Shown: positions 48,408 through 60,331 of the stretch, one piece after another
Layout of the letters: every line of letters starts with the position of its first letter
Position numbering within the stretch: the first letter of the stretch is position 1
Assembly (NCBI RefSeq): GCF_900108405.1
Contig: NZ_FNXG01000002.1
Coordinates: 434,001-498,000, forward strand
DNA length: 64,000 nt
From: Paracoccus alkenifer
GTDB lineage: Bacteria; Pseudomonadota; Alphaproteobacteria; Rhodobacterales; Rhodobacteraceae
Direction: 5' to 3'
The notes under the pieces: generated by a model
Database searches by the model: none
What the model saw: only the letters and a program-made list of their open reading frames with translations
What the model was told of the DNA's origin: nothing
Program-made: the position numbers and the translations under genes

Positions 48408-50084
48408 TCAGTTGCGGCTTTTGAGCGCCGCGCCCAGGATGTCGCCCAGCGATGCGCCCGATTCCGACGAGCCGTATTGTTCCACGGCTTCCTTTTCCTC
48501 GGCGATTTCGCGGGCCTTGATCGACAGGCCCAGACGGCGGGTGCGGGTGTCGACGTTGGTGATGCGGGCATCGACCGAATCGCCGACCTGGAAACGCTCG
48601 GGGCGCTGATCCTGACGGTCGCGGGCCAGATCCGAACGGCGGATAAAGGATTTCACCCCGTTGAATTCGACCTCGACGCCGCCATCCTCGATCGCGGTGA
48701 CGGTGGCGGTGACGATATCACCCCGCTTCACCCCGTCGACGGCCTCGGACATGCTGTCGTTTTCCAGCGCCTTGATCGACAGGCTGATGCGTTCCTTGTC
48801 GACATCGACCTCTTGCACCACGGCCTGGACCACGTCGCCCTTGCGGTAGTTCTGGATCGCGTCTTCGCCGCGCTGGTCCCACGACAGGTCGGACAGGTGG
48901 ACCATGCCGTCGATGTCGCCTTCCAGCCCCACGAACAGACCGAATTCGGTGATGTTCTTGACCTCGCCCTCGATGGGCGTGCCGGCGGGGTGGGTTTCGG
49001 CGAACACTTCCCACGGGTTGCGCATGGTCTGTTTCAGACCCAGCGACACGCGGCGCTTCTGCTCGTCGATCTCCAGCACCATCACGTCGACCTCTTGCGA
49101 GGTAGAGACGATCTTGCCGGGGTGGACGTTCTTCTTGGTCCAGCTCATTTCCGAGACGTGGACCAGACCCTCGACGCCGGCTTCCAGTTCCACAAAGGCG
49201 CCGTAGTCGGTGATGTTGGTCACGCGGCCCTTGTGGACCGAGGCGATCGGGAACTTGTCCGACACGGTGTCCCACGGATCCGACTGAAGCTGCTTCATGC
49301 CCAGGCTGATGCGGTGGGTTTCCTTGTTGATCTTGACGACCTGGACCTTGACGGTCTCGCCGATCGACAGGATTTCCGAGGGGTGGTTCACGCGGCGCCA
49401 CGCCATGTCGGTGACGTGCAGCAGCCCGTCAACACCGCCCAGATCGACAAAGGCGCCGTATTCGGTGATGTTCTTGACCACGCCGTCGACCACCTGACCT
49501 TCGTGCAGGTTGGCGATGACCTCGGCGCGCTGTTCGGCACGCGATTCTTCCAGGATGGCACGGCGCGACACCACGATATTGCCGCGGCGGCGGTCCATTT
49601 TCAGGATCTGGAACGGCTGCTTGAGACCCATCAGCGGGCCGGCGTCGCGCACCGGGCGCACGTCAACCTGAGAGCCGGGCAGGAAGGCCACGGCACCGCC
49701 CAGATCGACGGTAAAGCCGCCCTTGACGCGGCCGAAGATGGCGCCCTCGACGCGCTCTTCCTTGGCGTAGGCTTGCTCCAGACGGTCCCACGCCTCTTCG
49801 CGACGGGCTTTCTCGCGCGAGATGCTGGCCTCGCCGCGGGCGTTTTCCACGCGGTCCAGATAGACCTCGACCTCGTCGCCGACGCTGAGTTTCGCGTCTT
49901 CGCCGGGGGCTGCGAATTCTTTCAGATCGACGCGGCCTTCCATCTTGTAGCCGACGTCGATGATGGCCTGGCCTGCCTCGATGGCGATGACCTTGCCCTT
50001 GACGACAGAGCCCTCTTCGGGGGTGTCGATTTCGAAGCTTTCGTTCAGGAGGGCTTCGAATTCCTCCATTGCGGTTTTCGCCAT
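48408..50084 (-). CDS. rpsA: 30S ribosomal protein S1
   Basis: The largest 30S protein, which binds mRNA during initiation. The 558 residues contain six S1 repeats, visible as recurring stretches of the type [27 protein letters not shown] (residues about 200-270) and [10 protein letters not shown]. The N-terminal repeats are the less typical ribosome-binding ones. An AAAGGAA ribosome site precedes the ATG at 50084. A near-consensus promoter lies at 50243-50271 and a terminator follows. Confidence 0.97.
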   Translation of the reverse strand: MAKTAMEEFEALLNESFEIDTPEEGSVVKGKVIAIEAGQAIIDVGYKMEGRVDLKEFAAPGEDAKLSVGDEVEVYLDRVENARGEASISREKARREEAWDRLEQAYAKEERVEGAIFGRVKGGFTVDLGGAVAFLPGSQVDVRPVRDAGPLMGLKQPFQILKMDRRRGNIVVSRRAILEESRAEQRAEVIANLHEGQVVDGVVKNITEYGAFVDLGGVDGLLHVTDMAWRRVNHPSEILSIGETVKVQVVKINKETHRISLGMKQLQSDPWDTVSDKFPIASVHKGRVTNITDYGAFVELEAGVEGLVHVSEMSWTKKNVHPGKIVSTSQEVDVMVLEIDEQKRRVSLGLKQTMRNPWEVFAETHPAGTPIEGEVKNITEFGLFVGLEGDIDGMVHLSDLSWDQRGEDAIQNYRKGDVVQAVVQEVDVDKERISLSIKALENDSMSEAVDGVKRGDIVTATVTAIEDGGVEVEFNGVKSFIRRSDLARDRQDQRPERFQVGDSVDARITNVDTRTRRLGLSIKAREIAEEKEAVEQYGSSESGASLGDILGAALKSRN

Positions 50085-50242
50085 GCGGCAGACGTTTCCT
50101 TTGAAGCTGTTACGGGCCGGGCGGTTGGCTCCGCCGGTCTATGGTTGCGGTCCCCCGCGGCAACGACAAAGGGTCGCGGCATGACGCCCGACCCGTGTGC
50201 TGGCGGCCTGTTGTGGCCATGTCGCCCGAAAAGACTGTCGCG

Positions 50243-50271
50243 CCTATAGCGCAGAACGGGGTTCGGCGCAA
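50243..50271 (-). promoter_or_regulatory. Sigma-70 promoter of rpsA
   Basis: On the minus strand TTGCGC and TATAGG, 17 bases apart, about 160 bases upstream of the start. It leaves a long leader, as is common where S1 controls its own synthesis; the rest of the leader shows no obvious structure. Confidence 0.5.
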
Positions 50272-50300
50272 GGCCGGGGGGTGGCGGACCGGGGGGGCGG

Positions 50301-50349
50301 ACCGGGGCGCTGCCCCGGACCCCGGGATATTTGAGGCAAGATGAAAGAG
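50301..50349 (+). repeat. Intergenic repeat copy 13 (AAGATGAAAGA tail)
   Basis: ccggggcgctgccccgg, then accccgggatatttg and aggcaagatgaaaga. It lies between rpsA and the DUF2244 gene. Unlike most copies it points against the genes on either side. Confidence 0.7.
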
Positions 50350-50355
50350 CGGAGG

Positions 50356-50847
50356 TCAGCGGCGGTTCAGCTCGCCCAGGGCGAAGGCGAGTTCGTCGCG
50401 CAGCTGGCGGCGTTCCTCGGGCGACAGGAATACGCCCAGCTCGATCTCGCGCTGGCCGTCGGTCAGGGTCAGATAGTCCTGCACCGGGCCGTCGCGGCGC
50501 AGGTTCAGCCGGACCCAATAGGGATTGGCCTGCCAGTGGCGCGGCTTGCGGCCAGGATCGTGACGGCTGACCAGCAGGGTTTCGCGCGAAAGGGTCAGTT
50601 CCTCGAAACTGCCGCCGCCGCGCCAGTGGCGCTGCATCGCCCACCACAGCCCCGCCAGCGCCGCCAGCGCAAAGGGCAGCAGCCCCCACATCACCGCCAG
50701 GCCGGTCAGCGCCACCAGCGGCAGCACCAGCAGCAGCGCGGTCGCGGCCATGAACCAGACAAAGCCGCGGACCGTCAGCGAACGATACCGCCAGATCAGC
50801 AGGCGTCGCGTGTCGTCTTGGGCATCGGGCTGCCAGGCATAGGGCAT
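50356..50847 (-). CDS. DUF2244 membrane protein
   Basis: A 163-residue protein with two adjacent spans (about residues 27-45 and 48-68) between cytoplasmic ends. It matches DUF2244, a family often found next to cytochrome c oxidase genes, where it may help assembly. Later segments HWQANPYWVRLNLRR and FLSPEERRQLRDELAFAL are typical. It lies 81 bases downstream of ctaD, after a hairpin that may terminate ctaD. Confidence 0.85.
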   Translation of the reverse strand: MPYAWQPDAQDDTRRLLIWRYRSLTVRGFVWFMAATALLLVLPLVALTGLAVMWGLLPFALAALAGLWWAMQRHWRGGGSFEELTLSRETLLVSRHDPGRKPRHWQANPYWVRLNLRRDGPVQDYLTLTDGQREIELGVFLSPEERRQLRDELAFALGELNRR

Positions 50848-50885
50848 GGTGGGGGCGGGATCCGGAAGATCTTGCGGAAAGCGAA

Positions 50886-50909
50886 CGGCCCCGGATTGCT
50901 CCGGGGCCG
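50886..50909 (-). terminator. Hairpin after ctaD, likely terminator
   Basis: cggccccgga and tccggggccg form a 10-bp perfect stem with loop ttgc, 20 bases after the ctaD stop. The following T-run is short. Confidence 0.5.
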
Positions 50910-50928
50910 CGTTGTGGTCGGGGCCGGG

Positions 50929-52653
<1,725 letters not shown>

Positions 52654-52662
52654 TCAGCTGAA

Positions 52663-52691
52663 ACTGTAGAGCAGGTTTGCGGCTGGGGCAA
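52663..52691 (-). promoter_or_regulatory. Candidate sigma-70 promoter of ctaD
   Basis: On the minus strand TTGCCC and TACAGT, 17 bases apart, about 60 bases before the ctaD start, downstream of the cycA terminator. Confidence 0.4.
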
Positions 52692-52746
52692 TGTGTCGCG
52701 CCGGGTTGGCTGCGACAAAAACGCCCGGCTGCGGGAAAAAATTCCT

Positions 52747-52778
52747 GGAAAAAACCCCCGGCGGGTCGGCGCCGGGGG
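52747..52778 (-). terminator. Terminator of cycA
   Basis: On the minus strand cccccggcg and cgccggggg pair (9 bp, six-base loop), followed by tttttt. Lies between cycA and ctaD; shows that cycA and ctaD are separate transcripts, at least in part. Confidence 0.9.
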
Positions 52779-52841
52779 CAGGGTCGTCAGCTGGCGGCGA
52801 GGCGGCGCGGTTTCGCGCCGGTCCCGCCGGATCCCGGGCGA

Positions 52842-53282
52842 TCAGCCCTCGTCGCCGGCCTCGGGCGAGTGTTCGGCCAGGAACGCGGCCACGTCGGCCT
52901 GGTTCTTGTTCAGCTTGAAGGTCATCTTGGTCTTGGCCTTCGCATCGCCGGTCTGATCCTTCAGATAGGCGCCGGGATCGGTCATATAGGCGATCAGCTG
53001 CTCTTCGTCCCAGACCATGTCGGGCTTCATCTCGGCGAGTTCGAGGATGCCCTCGCCGTATTTGAAGCCCTCTTGCGCGGCGGGGTGCGCGCCGACGATG
53101 CCATAGAGGTTCGGACCGGTCTTGCCGCCCTTGACGATGTCGGTCCCGTCAGGCGCCTGCACCATGTGGCAGGCCTTGCACTTGTTGAATTCCTTCTGGC
53201 CCTTTTCGGCATCCCCGTCCTGGGCAGCGGCGGGCACTGCCAGAGCAAGCATGGCGAGCGTGGCATACAGGCTGGTTTTCAT
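52842..53282 (-). CDS. cycA: Cytochrome c550
   Basis: A soluble periplasmic class I cytochrome c, carrying electrons to the aa3 oxidase. The 146-residue precursor has a signal peptide (MKTSLYATLAMLALAVPAAAQ) and the haem site CKACH at about residues 36-40. The axial Met region is KTKMTFKLNKNQADVAAFLA. The sequence reads close to P. denitrificans cytochrome c550, and its place next to ctaD matches that species. The start at 53282 is chosen over the 53339 reading, because it gives the signal peptide. Confidence 0.96.
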   Translation of the reverse strand: MKTSLYATLAMLALAVPAAAQDGDAEKGQKEFNKCKACHMVQAPDGTDIVKGGKTGPNLYGIVGAHPAAQEGFKYGEGILELAEMKPDMVWDEEQLIAYMTDPGAYLKDQTGDAKAKTKMTFKLNKNQADVAAFLAEHSPEAGDEG

Positions 53283-53377
53283 TCGTCTTCCGTCCTTCCT
53301 CAGCGGTTCGGTCCTGTGAGAGCTGGCTCTCTTTTGCAAGGCATATCACCGCGGCGATCCGCACGACACCACAAAAG

Positions 53378-54097
53378 TCATGCGGTCCCGGCCCGGGGGC
53401 ACATGGTTTGCGCAAATCCGTTCATCAACGCGTGATCAAGGTCGGCCATCGTCACCGGCAGCCCCAGATCGACCAGGCTGGTGACGCCGTGGCCGCTGAT
53501 GCCGCAGGGCACGATGCCGTCGTAATGCGACAGGTCGGGTTCGACGTTGATCGCCAGCCCGTGAAAGCTGATCCAGCGGCGCAGCTTGATGCCGATGGCG
53601 GCGATCTTGTCCTCGCGCGCGGTGCCGTCGGGCAGGGGGGGCTTGTCGGGGCGGGCGATCCAGACGCCGACCCGGCCCTCGCGGATCTCGCCCCGCAGGC
53701 CGAATTCGGCCAGCGTCGCGATCACCCATGCCTCGAGGTCGCGGACAAAATGCCGCACGTCGCGGCCGCGGCGATCGAGGTCCAGCATGACATAGACCAC
53801 CCGCTGCCCCGGCCCGTGATAGGTATACTGGCCGCCGCGGCCGGTCGGATGGACGGGGAACCGGCCGGGGTCGGTCAGATCCTGCGGCCGCGCCGAGGTG
53901 CCCGCGGTGTAGAGCGGCGGATGTTCGACCAGCCAGATCGTCTCGGGGGCCTCGCCCGCCAGAATCGCGGCGACGCGGCTTTCCATCCAGGCGACCGCCT
54001 GCGGATGCGCCATCAGCCCCGGCGTCAGCAGCCATTGCGGCCCCGAGGCGGCGTCGGGCGTCGCGAGTTGCAGCGTGTCTGGCGTGGGCAGGGTCAT
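53378..54097 (-). CDS. lipB: Octanoyl-[acyl-carrier-protein]-protein N-octanoyltransferase
   Basis: First step of lipoic-acid attachment. In the 239-residue product the acyl-thioester Cys198 is in [15 protein letters not shown] and the catalytic Lys171 in [15 protein letters not shown]. The ribbon [23 protein letters not shown] is diagnostic. The start at 54097 (MTLPTPD) is chosen, as the longer reading begins in an intergenic repeat. Confidence 0.95.
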   Translation of the reverse strand: MTLPTPDTLQLATPDAASGPQWLLTPGLMAHPQAVAWMESRVAAILAGEAPETIWLVEHPPLYTAGTSARPQDLTDPGRFPVHPTGRGGQYTYHGPGQRVVYVMLDLDRRGRDVRHFVRDLEAWVIATLAEFGLRGEIREGRVGVWIARPDKPPLPDGTAREDKIAAIGIKLRRWISFHGLAINVEPDLSHYDGIVPCGISGHGVTSLVDLGLPVTMADLDHALMNGFAQTMCPRAGTA

Positions 54098-54156
54098 CAG
54101 GACGATGAAATAGCGGACGCGAGGGAATCCGCAAGGCTTGCGGCCCTGGCCGCGCC

Positions 54157-54208
54157 GGAGCGGGGGCCGGCCCCCGCGCCCCCGGGATATTTTCATGATG
54201 AAGAACAA
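54157..54208 (+). repeat. Intergenic repeat copy 14 (ATGATGAAGAA tail)
   Basis: cgggggccggcccccg, then cgcccccgggatatttt and catgatgaagaa. Between the lipB start and the acyltransferase end, and pointing against both. Confidence 0.7.
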
Positions 54209-54230
54209 ACGGTGGCGTGGCCGGACGGAG

Positions 54231-55172
54231 CTAGGGCTTTTCCCCCAGCGGACGGCGGATGGTGCGGCGGCGGCGGCGCACTTCGCGCAGATGCGACATA
54301 TGGGCGGCGTTGGGTCCGGGGGGCGGCAGGTCCAGCACCGCCCGGCGCAGCGCCTCGATCCCCTCTTCCGAGCGGGTGGGCAGCGAGGCGGAATCGATGG
54401 GGGCGCCGATGGTGATGCGATAGGTGTGGCCGGCCTTGTTCAGCACCTCGTGAAACAGCGTCACGTCACGCAGCGTCGGGTGGATCGCGTCCAGCAGGTA
54501 GAACAACGCCGAGTTGCGCGCCCGGATGTGCAGCGGGATGACCGGCGCGCCGAACTTGCGCGCGATCATCGCCGCGCTGGCCATCCATGGCCGTTCGTGC
54601 AGCGTCAGCCCGCGCCGTCGGGCCAGCCGCCCCGACGGGAAGATCAGCCCGATCCGCCCCTGTCCCAGCGCCGCGCGGGTATAGTCCATCGTCTGCCGGG
54701 TCTTGGCGTGGCTGCGTTTTTCCGGCCGCCATTCCACCGGAGCGATCAGTTCCTCGGTCTGGGGCAGCACCCGGATCATGTCGTGGTTGGCATAGATGAA
54801 CAGGTCGTCGCGGATGGCCGAGACCACCGCGTGCAGCACGATCCCGTCGGCGATCCCCGTCGGGTGGTTGGCCACGATCAGCGCCGGGCCGGTGGCGGGG
54901 ATATGTTCCAGCCCCTCGACCCGCAGATCGCGCAGGATCAGCCCCGAGATGCGGCGCATGATCTCGGCCGTGGGCAGGTCGCGGAACTCGGCCGCCAGCT
55001 CGATCGAGCGGGGGTATTGCAGCAGCTGCATCATCAGCAGCCGCGCCGCGGTATGGTGCAGCCGCCCCGAATAGAGCCAGGGCGCGCGTTCCTCGATCAG
55101 CGGGTCCAGCCGCTGCTGCATTTCGGTCCGCGCCGGCAGGCGGTCGGGGGCATCCGGGTGTTTCAGCGGCAT
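54231..55172 (-). CDS. PlsC-type glycerol/lysophospholipid acyltransferase
   Basis: A 313-residue acyltransferase. The catalytic block is [17 protein letters not shown] with His and Asp separated by five residues, a variant of the classic HX4D that also occurs in hemolysin-like lipid acyltransferases. The [11 protein letters not shown] segment is the glycerol-phosphate binding region, and VPAP-like [11 protein letters not shown] follows. Probably membrane-associated; the acceptor lipid is unclear. The C-terminal tail is very basic. 68 bases after pepN on the same strand. Confidence 0.82.
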   Translation of the reverse strand: MPLKHPDAPDRLPARTEMQQRLDPLIEERAPWLYSGRLHHTAARLLMMQLLQYPRSIELAAEFRDLPTAEIMRRISGLILRDLRVEGLEHIPATGPALIVANHPTGIADGIVLHAVVSAIRDDLFIYANHDMIRVLPQTEELIAPVEWRPEKRSHAKTRQTMDYTRAALGQGRIGLIFPSGRLARRRGLTLHERPWMASAAMIARKFGAPVIPLHIRARNSALFYLLDAIHPTLRDVTLFHEVLNKAGHTYRITIGAPIDSASLPTRSEEGIEALRRAVLDLPPPGPNAAHMSHLREVRRRRRTIRRPLGEKP

Positions 55173-55240
55173 CTGGCTTATCCGGTTCCGATGGGGCCGA
55201 TTGCGGTGGTGGCCCGACAGAATGACGCGGGAAAGCCCCT

Positions 55241-57802
55241 TCAGGTTCCGGCGGCCAGAATGCGCCTGACCATTTCGGCGCTGTTGACCGACAAGAGCGG
55301 CATGGCGGCGATCCGTTCCAGCGCGTCGCGCGCGGCCTTGCGGCGGGTGGCGTCGTGGCGGGGCCAGGTTTCAAAGGCGGTCATCATCCGCGCCGCGGTC
55401 TGCGGGTTCGCCGGGTCCAGCCGCATCAGCCATTCGGCGACGAAATCATAGCCCGAGCCGTCGGCGGCGTGAAACGCAGCCGGGTTCGCCGTCACCGCCC
55501 CGATCAGCGCGCGAAAGCGGTTGGGGTTCTTCCAGTCGAAATCCGGGCGCGCGGCGAGGCTGCGGGCAATGGCGACGGCGCGGGCAGGCGCAGCGGCTAT
55601 CGGCTGGATGGTAAAGAACTTGTCCATCACCAGCCGGTTGTCCGCGAATTGCGATTCCATCTGCGCCAGCGCCGTGCCGGCACGGTCCAGCCGCACCAGC
55701 GCCGCGAGCGCCCCCATGCGCTGGGTCATGTCGGGGGCGGCGTCCCACAGCGCCTGCGCGCGTTCGCCCCCGTCCAGCCGCGACAGCAGCCCCAGCGCCG
55801 CCAGCCGCAGCGAGCGCTGCCCGGCTGGGCCGGCATCGGGCGAATAGGGGCCTTGCGGCTCCATCCGCTCATACAGCGCCGCCAGCGCGGGCTGGTGGTC
55901 GCGGGCGATGGTTTCGGCCAGCGATTCGCGCGCTTCGTGGATGCGGTCGGGGTCGGGGATGGCGCCGCGGGCAGTGATCCCGGCCGCGATTTCGTCTTCC
56001 GAGGGCAGGCGCAGCACCAGCGCCACAAAGGCGGGGTCCAGCGTGCCGTCCCCCAGCACCCCGGCCAGAGCGCGGGAAAACGCCGGGTCCGGGTCGCCGC
56101 CCTGCGCGGCGGCAACCAGCGCCTCCAGCGCCAGATCGTGGCCGGCCTGCCAGCGGGCAAAGGGGTCGCTGTCATGGGCCAGCAGCAAGGCACGGTCGGC
56201 GGCGCTCATCGTTCGTTCGACCGTGACCGGGGCGGAAAACCCGCGCAGCAGCGACACCACCGGCCGCGCGCCGAGATTGTCAAAGCTGAATTCCTGCGCG
56301 GCCGCGGTCATCTCCAGCATCTGCGTCGGCAGCACCTCGTCGCCGTTGGGCGAGATCAGCCCCAGCGCGATCGGGATCACCCGCGGCGGCTTGTCGGGCT
56401 GGCCGGGGGTGGGGGCGGTCGTCTGCGCAAACCGCAGGGTCAGGCGGCCCGCGTCCTCGTCCCAGTCCTCGGCCATGGTCAACCGGGGGGTGCCGGCGTC
56501 GGTATACCAGCGCTTGAACTGCGCCAGGTCGCGGCCAGTGGCGTCCTGAAACACGCGCAGCCAGTCCTCGATGGTGCAGGCCTGCCCGTCGTGGCGGGTG
56601 AAATACAGCTCCATCCCGGCGCGCCAGCCATCCTCGCCCACCAGACGGCGCAGCATCCCGATCACCTCGGCACCTTTTTCATAGACGGTGGCGGTGTAGA
56701 AATTGTTGATTTCCTCGTAGCGATCCGGGCGGGGGGGATGCGCCAAGGGCCCCGCATCCTCGCGGAACTGGCGGGCGCGCAGCGCCACCACATCCTCGAT
56801 CCGCTTGACCGCGGCCGAGCGCAGGTCGGATGTGAACTGCTGGTCGCGATAGACGGTCAGCCCCTCTTTCAGGCACAGCTGGAACCAGTCGCGGCAGGTG
56901 ATGCGGTTGCCGGTCCAGTTGTGGAAATATTCATGCGCGATCACCGATTCGATGCGTTCGTAATCGGCATCGGTGGCGGTGTCGGGGCTGGCCAGAACCA
57001 GTTTCGAGTTGAAGATGTTCAACCCCTTGTTTTCCATGGCCCCCATGTTGAAATCATCCACCGCGACGATGTTGAACACGTCCAGATCGTATTCGCGCCC
57101 GTAAGCCTGTTCGTCCCAGACCATCGAGGCTTTCAGCGCCTGCATCGCAAAGCCCGCGCGGTCCAGATCGCCCGGCCGCACCCAGATGTTCAGCGCCACC
57201 TCGCGCCCCGACATGGTGGTGAAGCGGTCGGCAAGCGCGCGCAGATCGCCCGCCACCAGCGCGAACAGATAGGCGGGTTTCGGCCAGGGGTCGTGCCATT
57301 CCGCCCAGCCCCGACCCTGCGCCACCGGGTTGCCGTTCGACAGCAGCACCGGCAGGTCGGACCGCACCACCACCCGGAACGGCGCCATCACGTCGGGGCG
57401 GTCGGGATACCAGGTGATGTGGCGAAACCCCTCGGCCTCGCACTGGGTGCAGAACATGCCGCCGGACAGATACAGCCCCTCAAGCGCGGTGTTGTCGGCG
57501 GGGTCGATTTCCACCTCGGCGGCAAAGGCAAAGGGGCGGTCGGGCAGGGCGGCCTCGGCCACGGTCAGCGATTCCGCGGCGATGGTCAGATGCGCCGGAT
57601 CGACCGGACGCCCGTCGATCGTCACCGCGCGTGTGCGCAGCCCCGCGCCGCCGTCCATGACCAGCGGCCCCGGCCCGCTGCGTTCCAGCGCGATTTCCGA
57701 ACGCACCACGGTGCCGCGCGGGGCCAGCGTCACGTCCAGCCGCGTTTCGGCAATCCGGAACGGCCAGGGGCGATAATCGTCAAGCAAGCGGGTTTCCGCC
57801 AT
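55241..57802 (-). CDS. pepN: Aminopeptidase N (M1 family)
   Basis: A zinc metallo-aminopeptidase of 853 residues. The exopeptidase motif GAMENKGLN is near residue 250, and HEYFHNWTGNRITCRDWFQ is the HEXXH zinc site with the third ligand Glu further on in LKEGLTVYRD. The length and the N-terminal substrate-binding domain agree with E. coli PepN. Cytoplasmic. Divergent from the 194-residue single-span protein. The acyltransferase gene follows. Confidence 0.96.
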   Translation of the reverse strand: MAETRLLDDYRPWPFRIAETRLDVTLAPRGTVVRSEIALERSGPGPLVMDGGAGLRTRAVTIDGRPVDPAHLTIAAESLTVAEAALPDRPFAFAAEVEIDPADNTALEGLYLSGGMFCTQCEAEGFRHITWYPDRPDVMAPFRVVVRSDLPVLLSNGNPVAQGRGWAEWHDPWPKPAYLFALVAGDLRALADRFTTMSGREVALNIWVRPGDLDRAGFAMQALKASMVWDEQAYGREYDLDVFNIVAVDDFNMGAMENKGLNIFNSKLVLASPDTATDADYERIESVIAHEYFHNWTGNRITCRDWFQLCLKEGLTVYRDQQFTSDLRSAAVKRIEDVVALRARQFREDAGPLAHPPRPDRYEEINNFYTATVYEKGAEVIGMLRRLVGEDGWRAGMELYFTRHDGQACTIEDWLRVFQDATGRDLAQFKRWYTDAGTPRLTMAEDWDEDAGRLTLRFAQTTAPTPGQPDKPPRVIPIALGLISPNGDEVLPTQMLEMTAAAQEFSFDNLGARPVVSLLRGFSAPVTVERTMSAADRALLLAHDSDPFARWQAGHDLALEALVAAAQGGDPDPAFSRALAGVLGDGTLDPAFVALVLRLPSEDEIAAGITARGAIPDPDRIHEARESLAETIARDHQPALAALYERMEPQGPYSPDAGPAGQRSLRLAALGLLSRLDGGERAQALWDAAPDMTQRMGALAALVRLDRAGTALAQMESQFADNRLVMDKFFTIQPIAAAPARAVAIARSLAARPDFDWKNPNRFRALIGAVTANPAAFHAADGSGYDFVAEWLMRLDPANPQTAARMMTAFETWPRHDATRRKAARDALERIAAMPLLSVNSAEMVRRILAAGT

Positions 57803-57960
57803 TCGAGCCTCCGCTGGGGAAATATGTGCAAACCGGGGAACTTGTGTCGAAGCAGAGTGTTAAGCGCAGGATTACGGGGTCGCAACCCGGGCTGTCCTCG
57901 TCTATGACGGCGCGGCAGAACCGGTCCCGAAATATCGAACAGCTTCAAGGAGTCACACAT

Positions 57961-58545
57961 ATGGCCAACTACGACCCCAACGATCCGCGCCGCACCGATG
58001 CCACCGACCCGCACCGTCCCGTCGATCCGACCGGTCGCGCCACCGCCGTGAACGAAACCTATGTCGAGCCGGTCGAGAAAAAAGCGTCGCCGCTGCCGCT
58101 GATCATCGGGATCCTGCTGGCGCTGGCGCTGGCGTGGTGGCTGCTGTCGAACTTCATGGGTAACGACGCCGAGCGGGCCGGCGACACCACCACGACGACG
58201 ACCATCACCACGCCCGAGCCTGACACCGCCACCGTCCCGCCCGTGACGACCACCGAGCCGGCGGAAACGGTCACGCCGGAAGTGGAAACCACCGTGCCTG
58301 ACACCGCGGTCGACGAGCCGGTGACCACCGCGCCCGATACGGCGACCGATACCGTGCCCGAGGCCGACGCCGCCGCGACCGAAGCCGACGCCGCCGCGAC
58401 CGAGGCTGATGCCGCAGCGACCGAGGCCGAGGCAGCCGCCACCGAGGCCGAAGCCGCCGCCGATGAGGCCGCCGACGCCGCTGCCGATGCCGATGCGGCC
58501 GCCGACAGCACCGACGGCACCACGATCATCACCCCGGCGAACTGA
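57961..58545 (+). CDS. Single-span membrane protein with long acidic Ala/Thr/Glu repeat tail
   Basis: A 194-residue protein: hydrophilic N-terminus of about 44 residues, one transmembrane helix (LPLIIGILLALALAWWLLSNF, about 45-65), and a tail rich in Thr, Glu, Pro, Val and then AAATEAD repeats at about residues 140-175. An AAGGAG ribosome site precedes the ATG at 57961. The family is not recognised, but the plan matches the 134- and 85-residue proteins at 12953 and 13493: all three end in a low-complexity acidic tail and with an N. A terminator follows. Function unknown. Confidence 0.65.
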   Translation: MANYDPNDPRRTDATDPHRPVDPTGRATAVNETYVEPVEKKASPLPLIIGILLALALAWWLLSNFMGNDAERAGDTTTTTTITTPEPDTATVPPVTTTEPAETVTPEVETTVPDTAVDEPVTTAPDTATDTVPEADAAATEADAAATEADAAATEAEAAATEAEAAADEAADAAADADAAADSTDGTTIITPAN

Positions 58546-58603
58546 TCGCAAACGGGCAGCCTGCGGCCCAGCTGCACTGCCTGCCGCACTGCCTGCCGCA
58601 CCG

Positions 58604-58634
58604 GACCGCCGCGCCTTTGGGTGCGGCGGTCTTT
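58604..58634 (+). terminator. Terminator after the 194-residue protein
   Basis: gaccgccgc and gcggcggtc form a 9-bp stem with a ten-base loop, then ttttgc. Located 60 bases after the stop. Confidence 0.75.
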
Positions 58635-58750
58635 TGCTGCCTGCGTGCCATATGCGCGCGCAGACGCCGCAAACCCCGCTCTCTGGCTTGTGAAAACCCG
58701 AAACCCGATGCTAATGCAGTTGCAGCAACGGACAAAGGGGGGCGGGCCCG

Positions 58751-60325
58751 GTGAGAATTGGCGCGTTGAAGGAAAGTTTCGACGGTGAGGCGCGGGTTGC
58801 GGTCACTCCGTCGTCTGCGGGGCATCTGCAAAAGCTCGGGCACGAGGTTCATGTCGAATCCGGCGCCGGGGCGCGGTCCGGGTTTTCGGACGCGGCCTAT
58901 GAACGCGCGGGGGTGACGGTGCATCCCACCGCCGCGGCGCTGCTGGCGGCGGTGGATGTGGTGGCCAAGGTGCGCCCCCCCACCGAGGACGAGCTGGCGG
59001 CGATGCGCGAGGGGCAGACGCTGATCTCGTTCTTCTACCCCGGCCAGAACTCGGAACTGCTGGAACAGGCGCGCGGGCGCGGCGTCAACGCCATCGCCAT
59101 GGACATGGTGCCGCGGATTTCGCGGGCGCAGAAAATGGACGCGCTGTCGTCCATGGCCAATATCGCCGGCTACCGCGCGGTGATCGAGGCCGCGAACAAC
59201 TTTGGCCGTTTCTTCACCGGGCAGGTGACGGCCGCGGGCAAGGTGCCGCCGGCCAAGGTGCTGGTGGTGGGCGCGGGCGTGGCCGGTCTGGCCGCGATCG
59301 GCGCCGCGACCAGCCTGGGCGCGCAGGTCTACGCCTTCGACGTGCGCCCCGAGGTGGCCGAGCAGATCGAATCGATGGGCGCGGAATTCGTGTTCCTCGA
59401 CTTTACCGACCAGGTGCAGGACGGGGCCACGACCGGCGGCTATGCCGCGCCCTCGTCGCCCGAATTCCTGGCCAAGCAGCTGGAAAAATTCCGCGAACTC
59501 GCGCCCGAGATGGACATTGTCATCACCACGGCGCTGATCCCGGGCCGCCCCGCGCCCAAGCTGTGGACCGAGGACATGGTCCGCGCGATGAAGCCGGGTT
59601 CGGTCATCATCGACCTTGCGGCCGAACGCGGCGGCAACTGCGACCTGACCGTGCCGGACGAAAAGATCGTGACCGAAAACGGCGTCACCGTCATCGGCTA
59701 TACCGATTTCCCGTCGCGCATGGGGGCGCAGGCGTCCGAGCTATACGGCAACAACGTCCGCCACATGATGGCCGACCTGACGCCGGCCAAGGACGGCGCG
59801 CTGGTCCACGACATGGATGACGACGTGATCCGCGGGGCCACCGTGACCCGCGAACACGACATCACCTGGCCGCCACCTCCGCCCAAGGTGCAGGCGATCG
59901 CGGTGCAGAAGCCCAAGGAAAAGCCGAAAGAGCTGACGCCCGAGGAACGCAAGGCGGCAGAGCTGGCGGCATTTCGCCAGCAGACCCGCAACCAGGTGAC
60001 GCTGCTGGTCGCCGGCGGCGCGGTGATGGCGCTGGCCGGGCTGTTCGCGCCCGCATCGTTCCTGCAACATTTCATCGTCTTTGTGCTGGCGGTGTTCATC
60101 GGCTTTCAGGTCATCTGGAACGTCGCGCATTCGCTGCATACGCCGTTGATGGCCATCACCAACGCGATCTCGTCGATCGTGATCCTGGGGGCGCTGTTGC
60201 AGATCGGATCCGGCTCGGCCTGGGTCGTGATCCTGGCGGCGCTGTCGGTGCTGATGACCGGCGTCAACATCTTCGGGGGCTTCCTGGTCACGCGCCGGAT
60301 GCTCGCCATGTTCCAGAAGTCGTAA
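58751..60325 (+). CDS. pntA: NAD(P) transhydrogenase subunit alpha
   Basis: Couples proton flow to hydride transfer from NADH to NADP. The 524-residue protein is of the fused type: NAD-binding domain I ([43 protein letters not shown] near residue 174) followed by a membrane part with about four spans near the C-terminus (after a charged linker of Lys/Pro/Glu). The GTG start at 58751 is used. Not split into PntAA/PntAB, as it is in some other alphaproteobacteria. Its TAAGGG stop region provides the ribosome site for pntB. Confidence 0.95.
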   Translation: MRIGALKESFDGEARVAVTPSSAGHLQKLGHEVHVESGAGARSGFSDAAYERAGVTVHPTAAALLAAVDVVAKVRPPTEDELAAMREGQTLISFFYPGQNSELLEQARGRGVNAIAMDMVPRISRAQKMDALSSMANIAGYRAVIEAANNFGRFFTGQVTAAGKVPPAKVLVVGAGVAGLAAIGAATSLGAQVYAFDVRPEVAEQIESMGAEFVFLDFTDQVQDGATTGGYAAPSSPEFLAKQLEKFRELAPEMDIVITTALIPGRPAPKLWTEDMVRAMKPGSVIIDLAAERGGNCDLTVPDEKIVTENGVTVIGYTDFPSRMGAQASELYGNNVRHMMADLTPAKDGALVHDMDDDVIRGATVTREHDITWPPPPPKVQAIAVQKPKEKPKELTPEERKAAELAAFRQQTRNQVTLLVAGGAVMALAGLFAPASFLQHFIVFVLAVFIGFQVIWNVAHSLHTPLMAITNAISSIVILGALLQIGSGSAWVVILAALSVLMTGVNIFGGFLVTRRMLAMFQKS

Positions 60326-60331
60326 GGGTCG

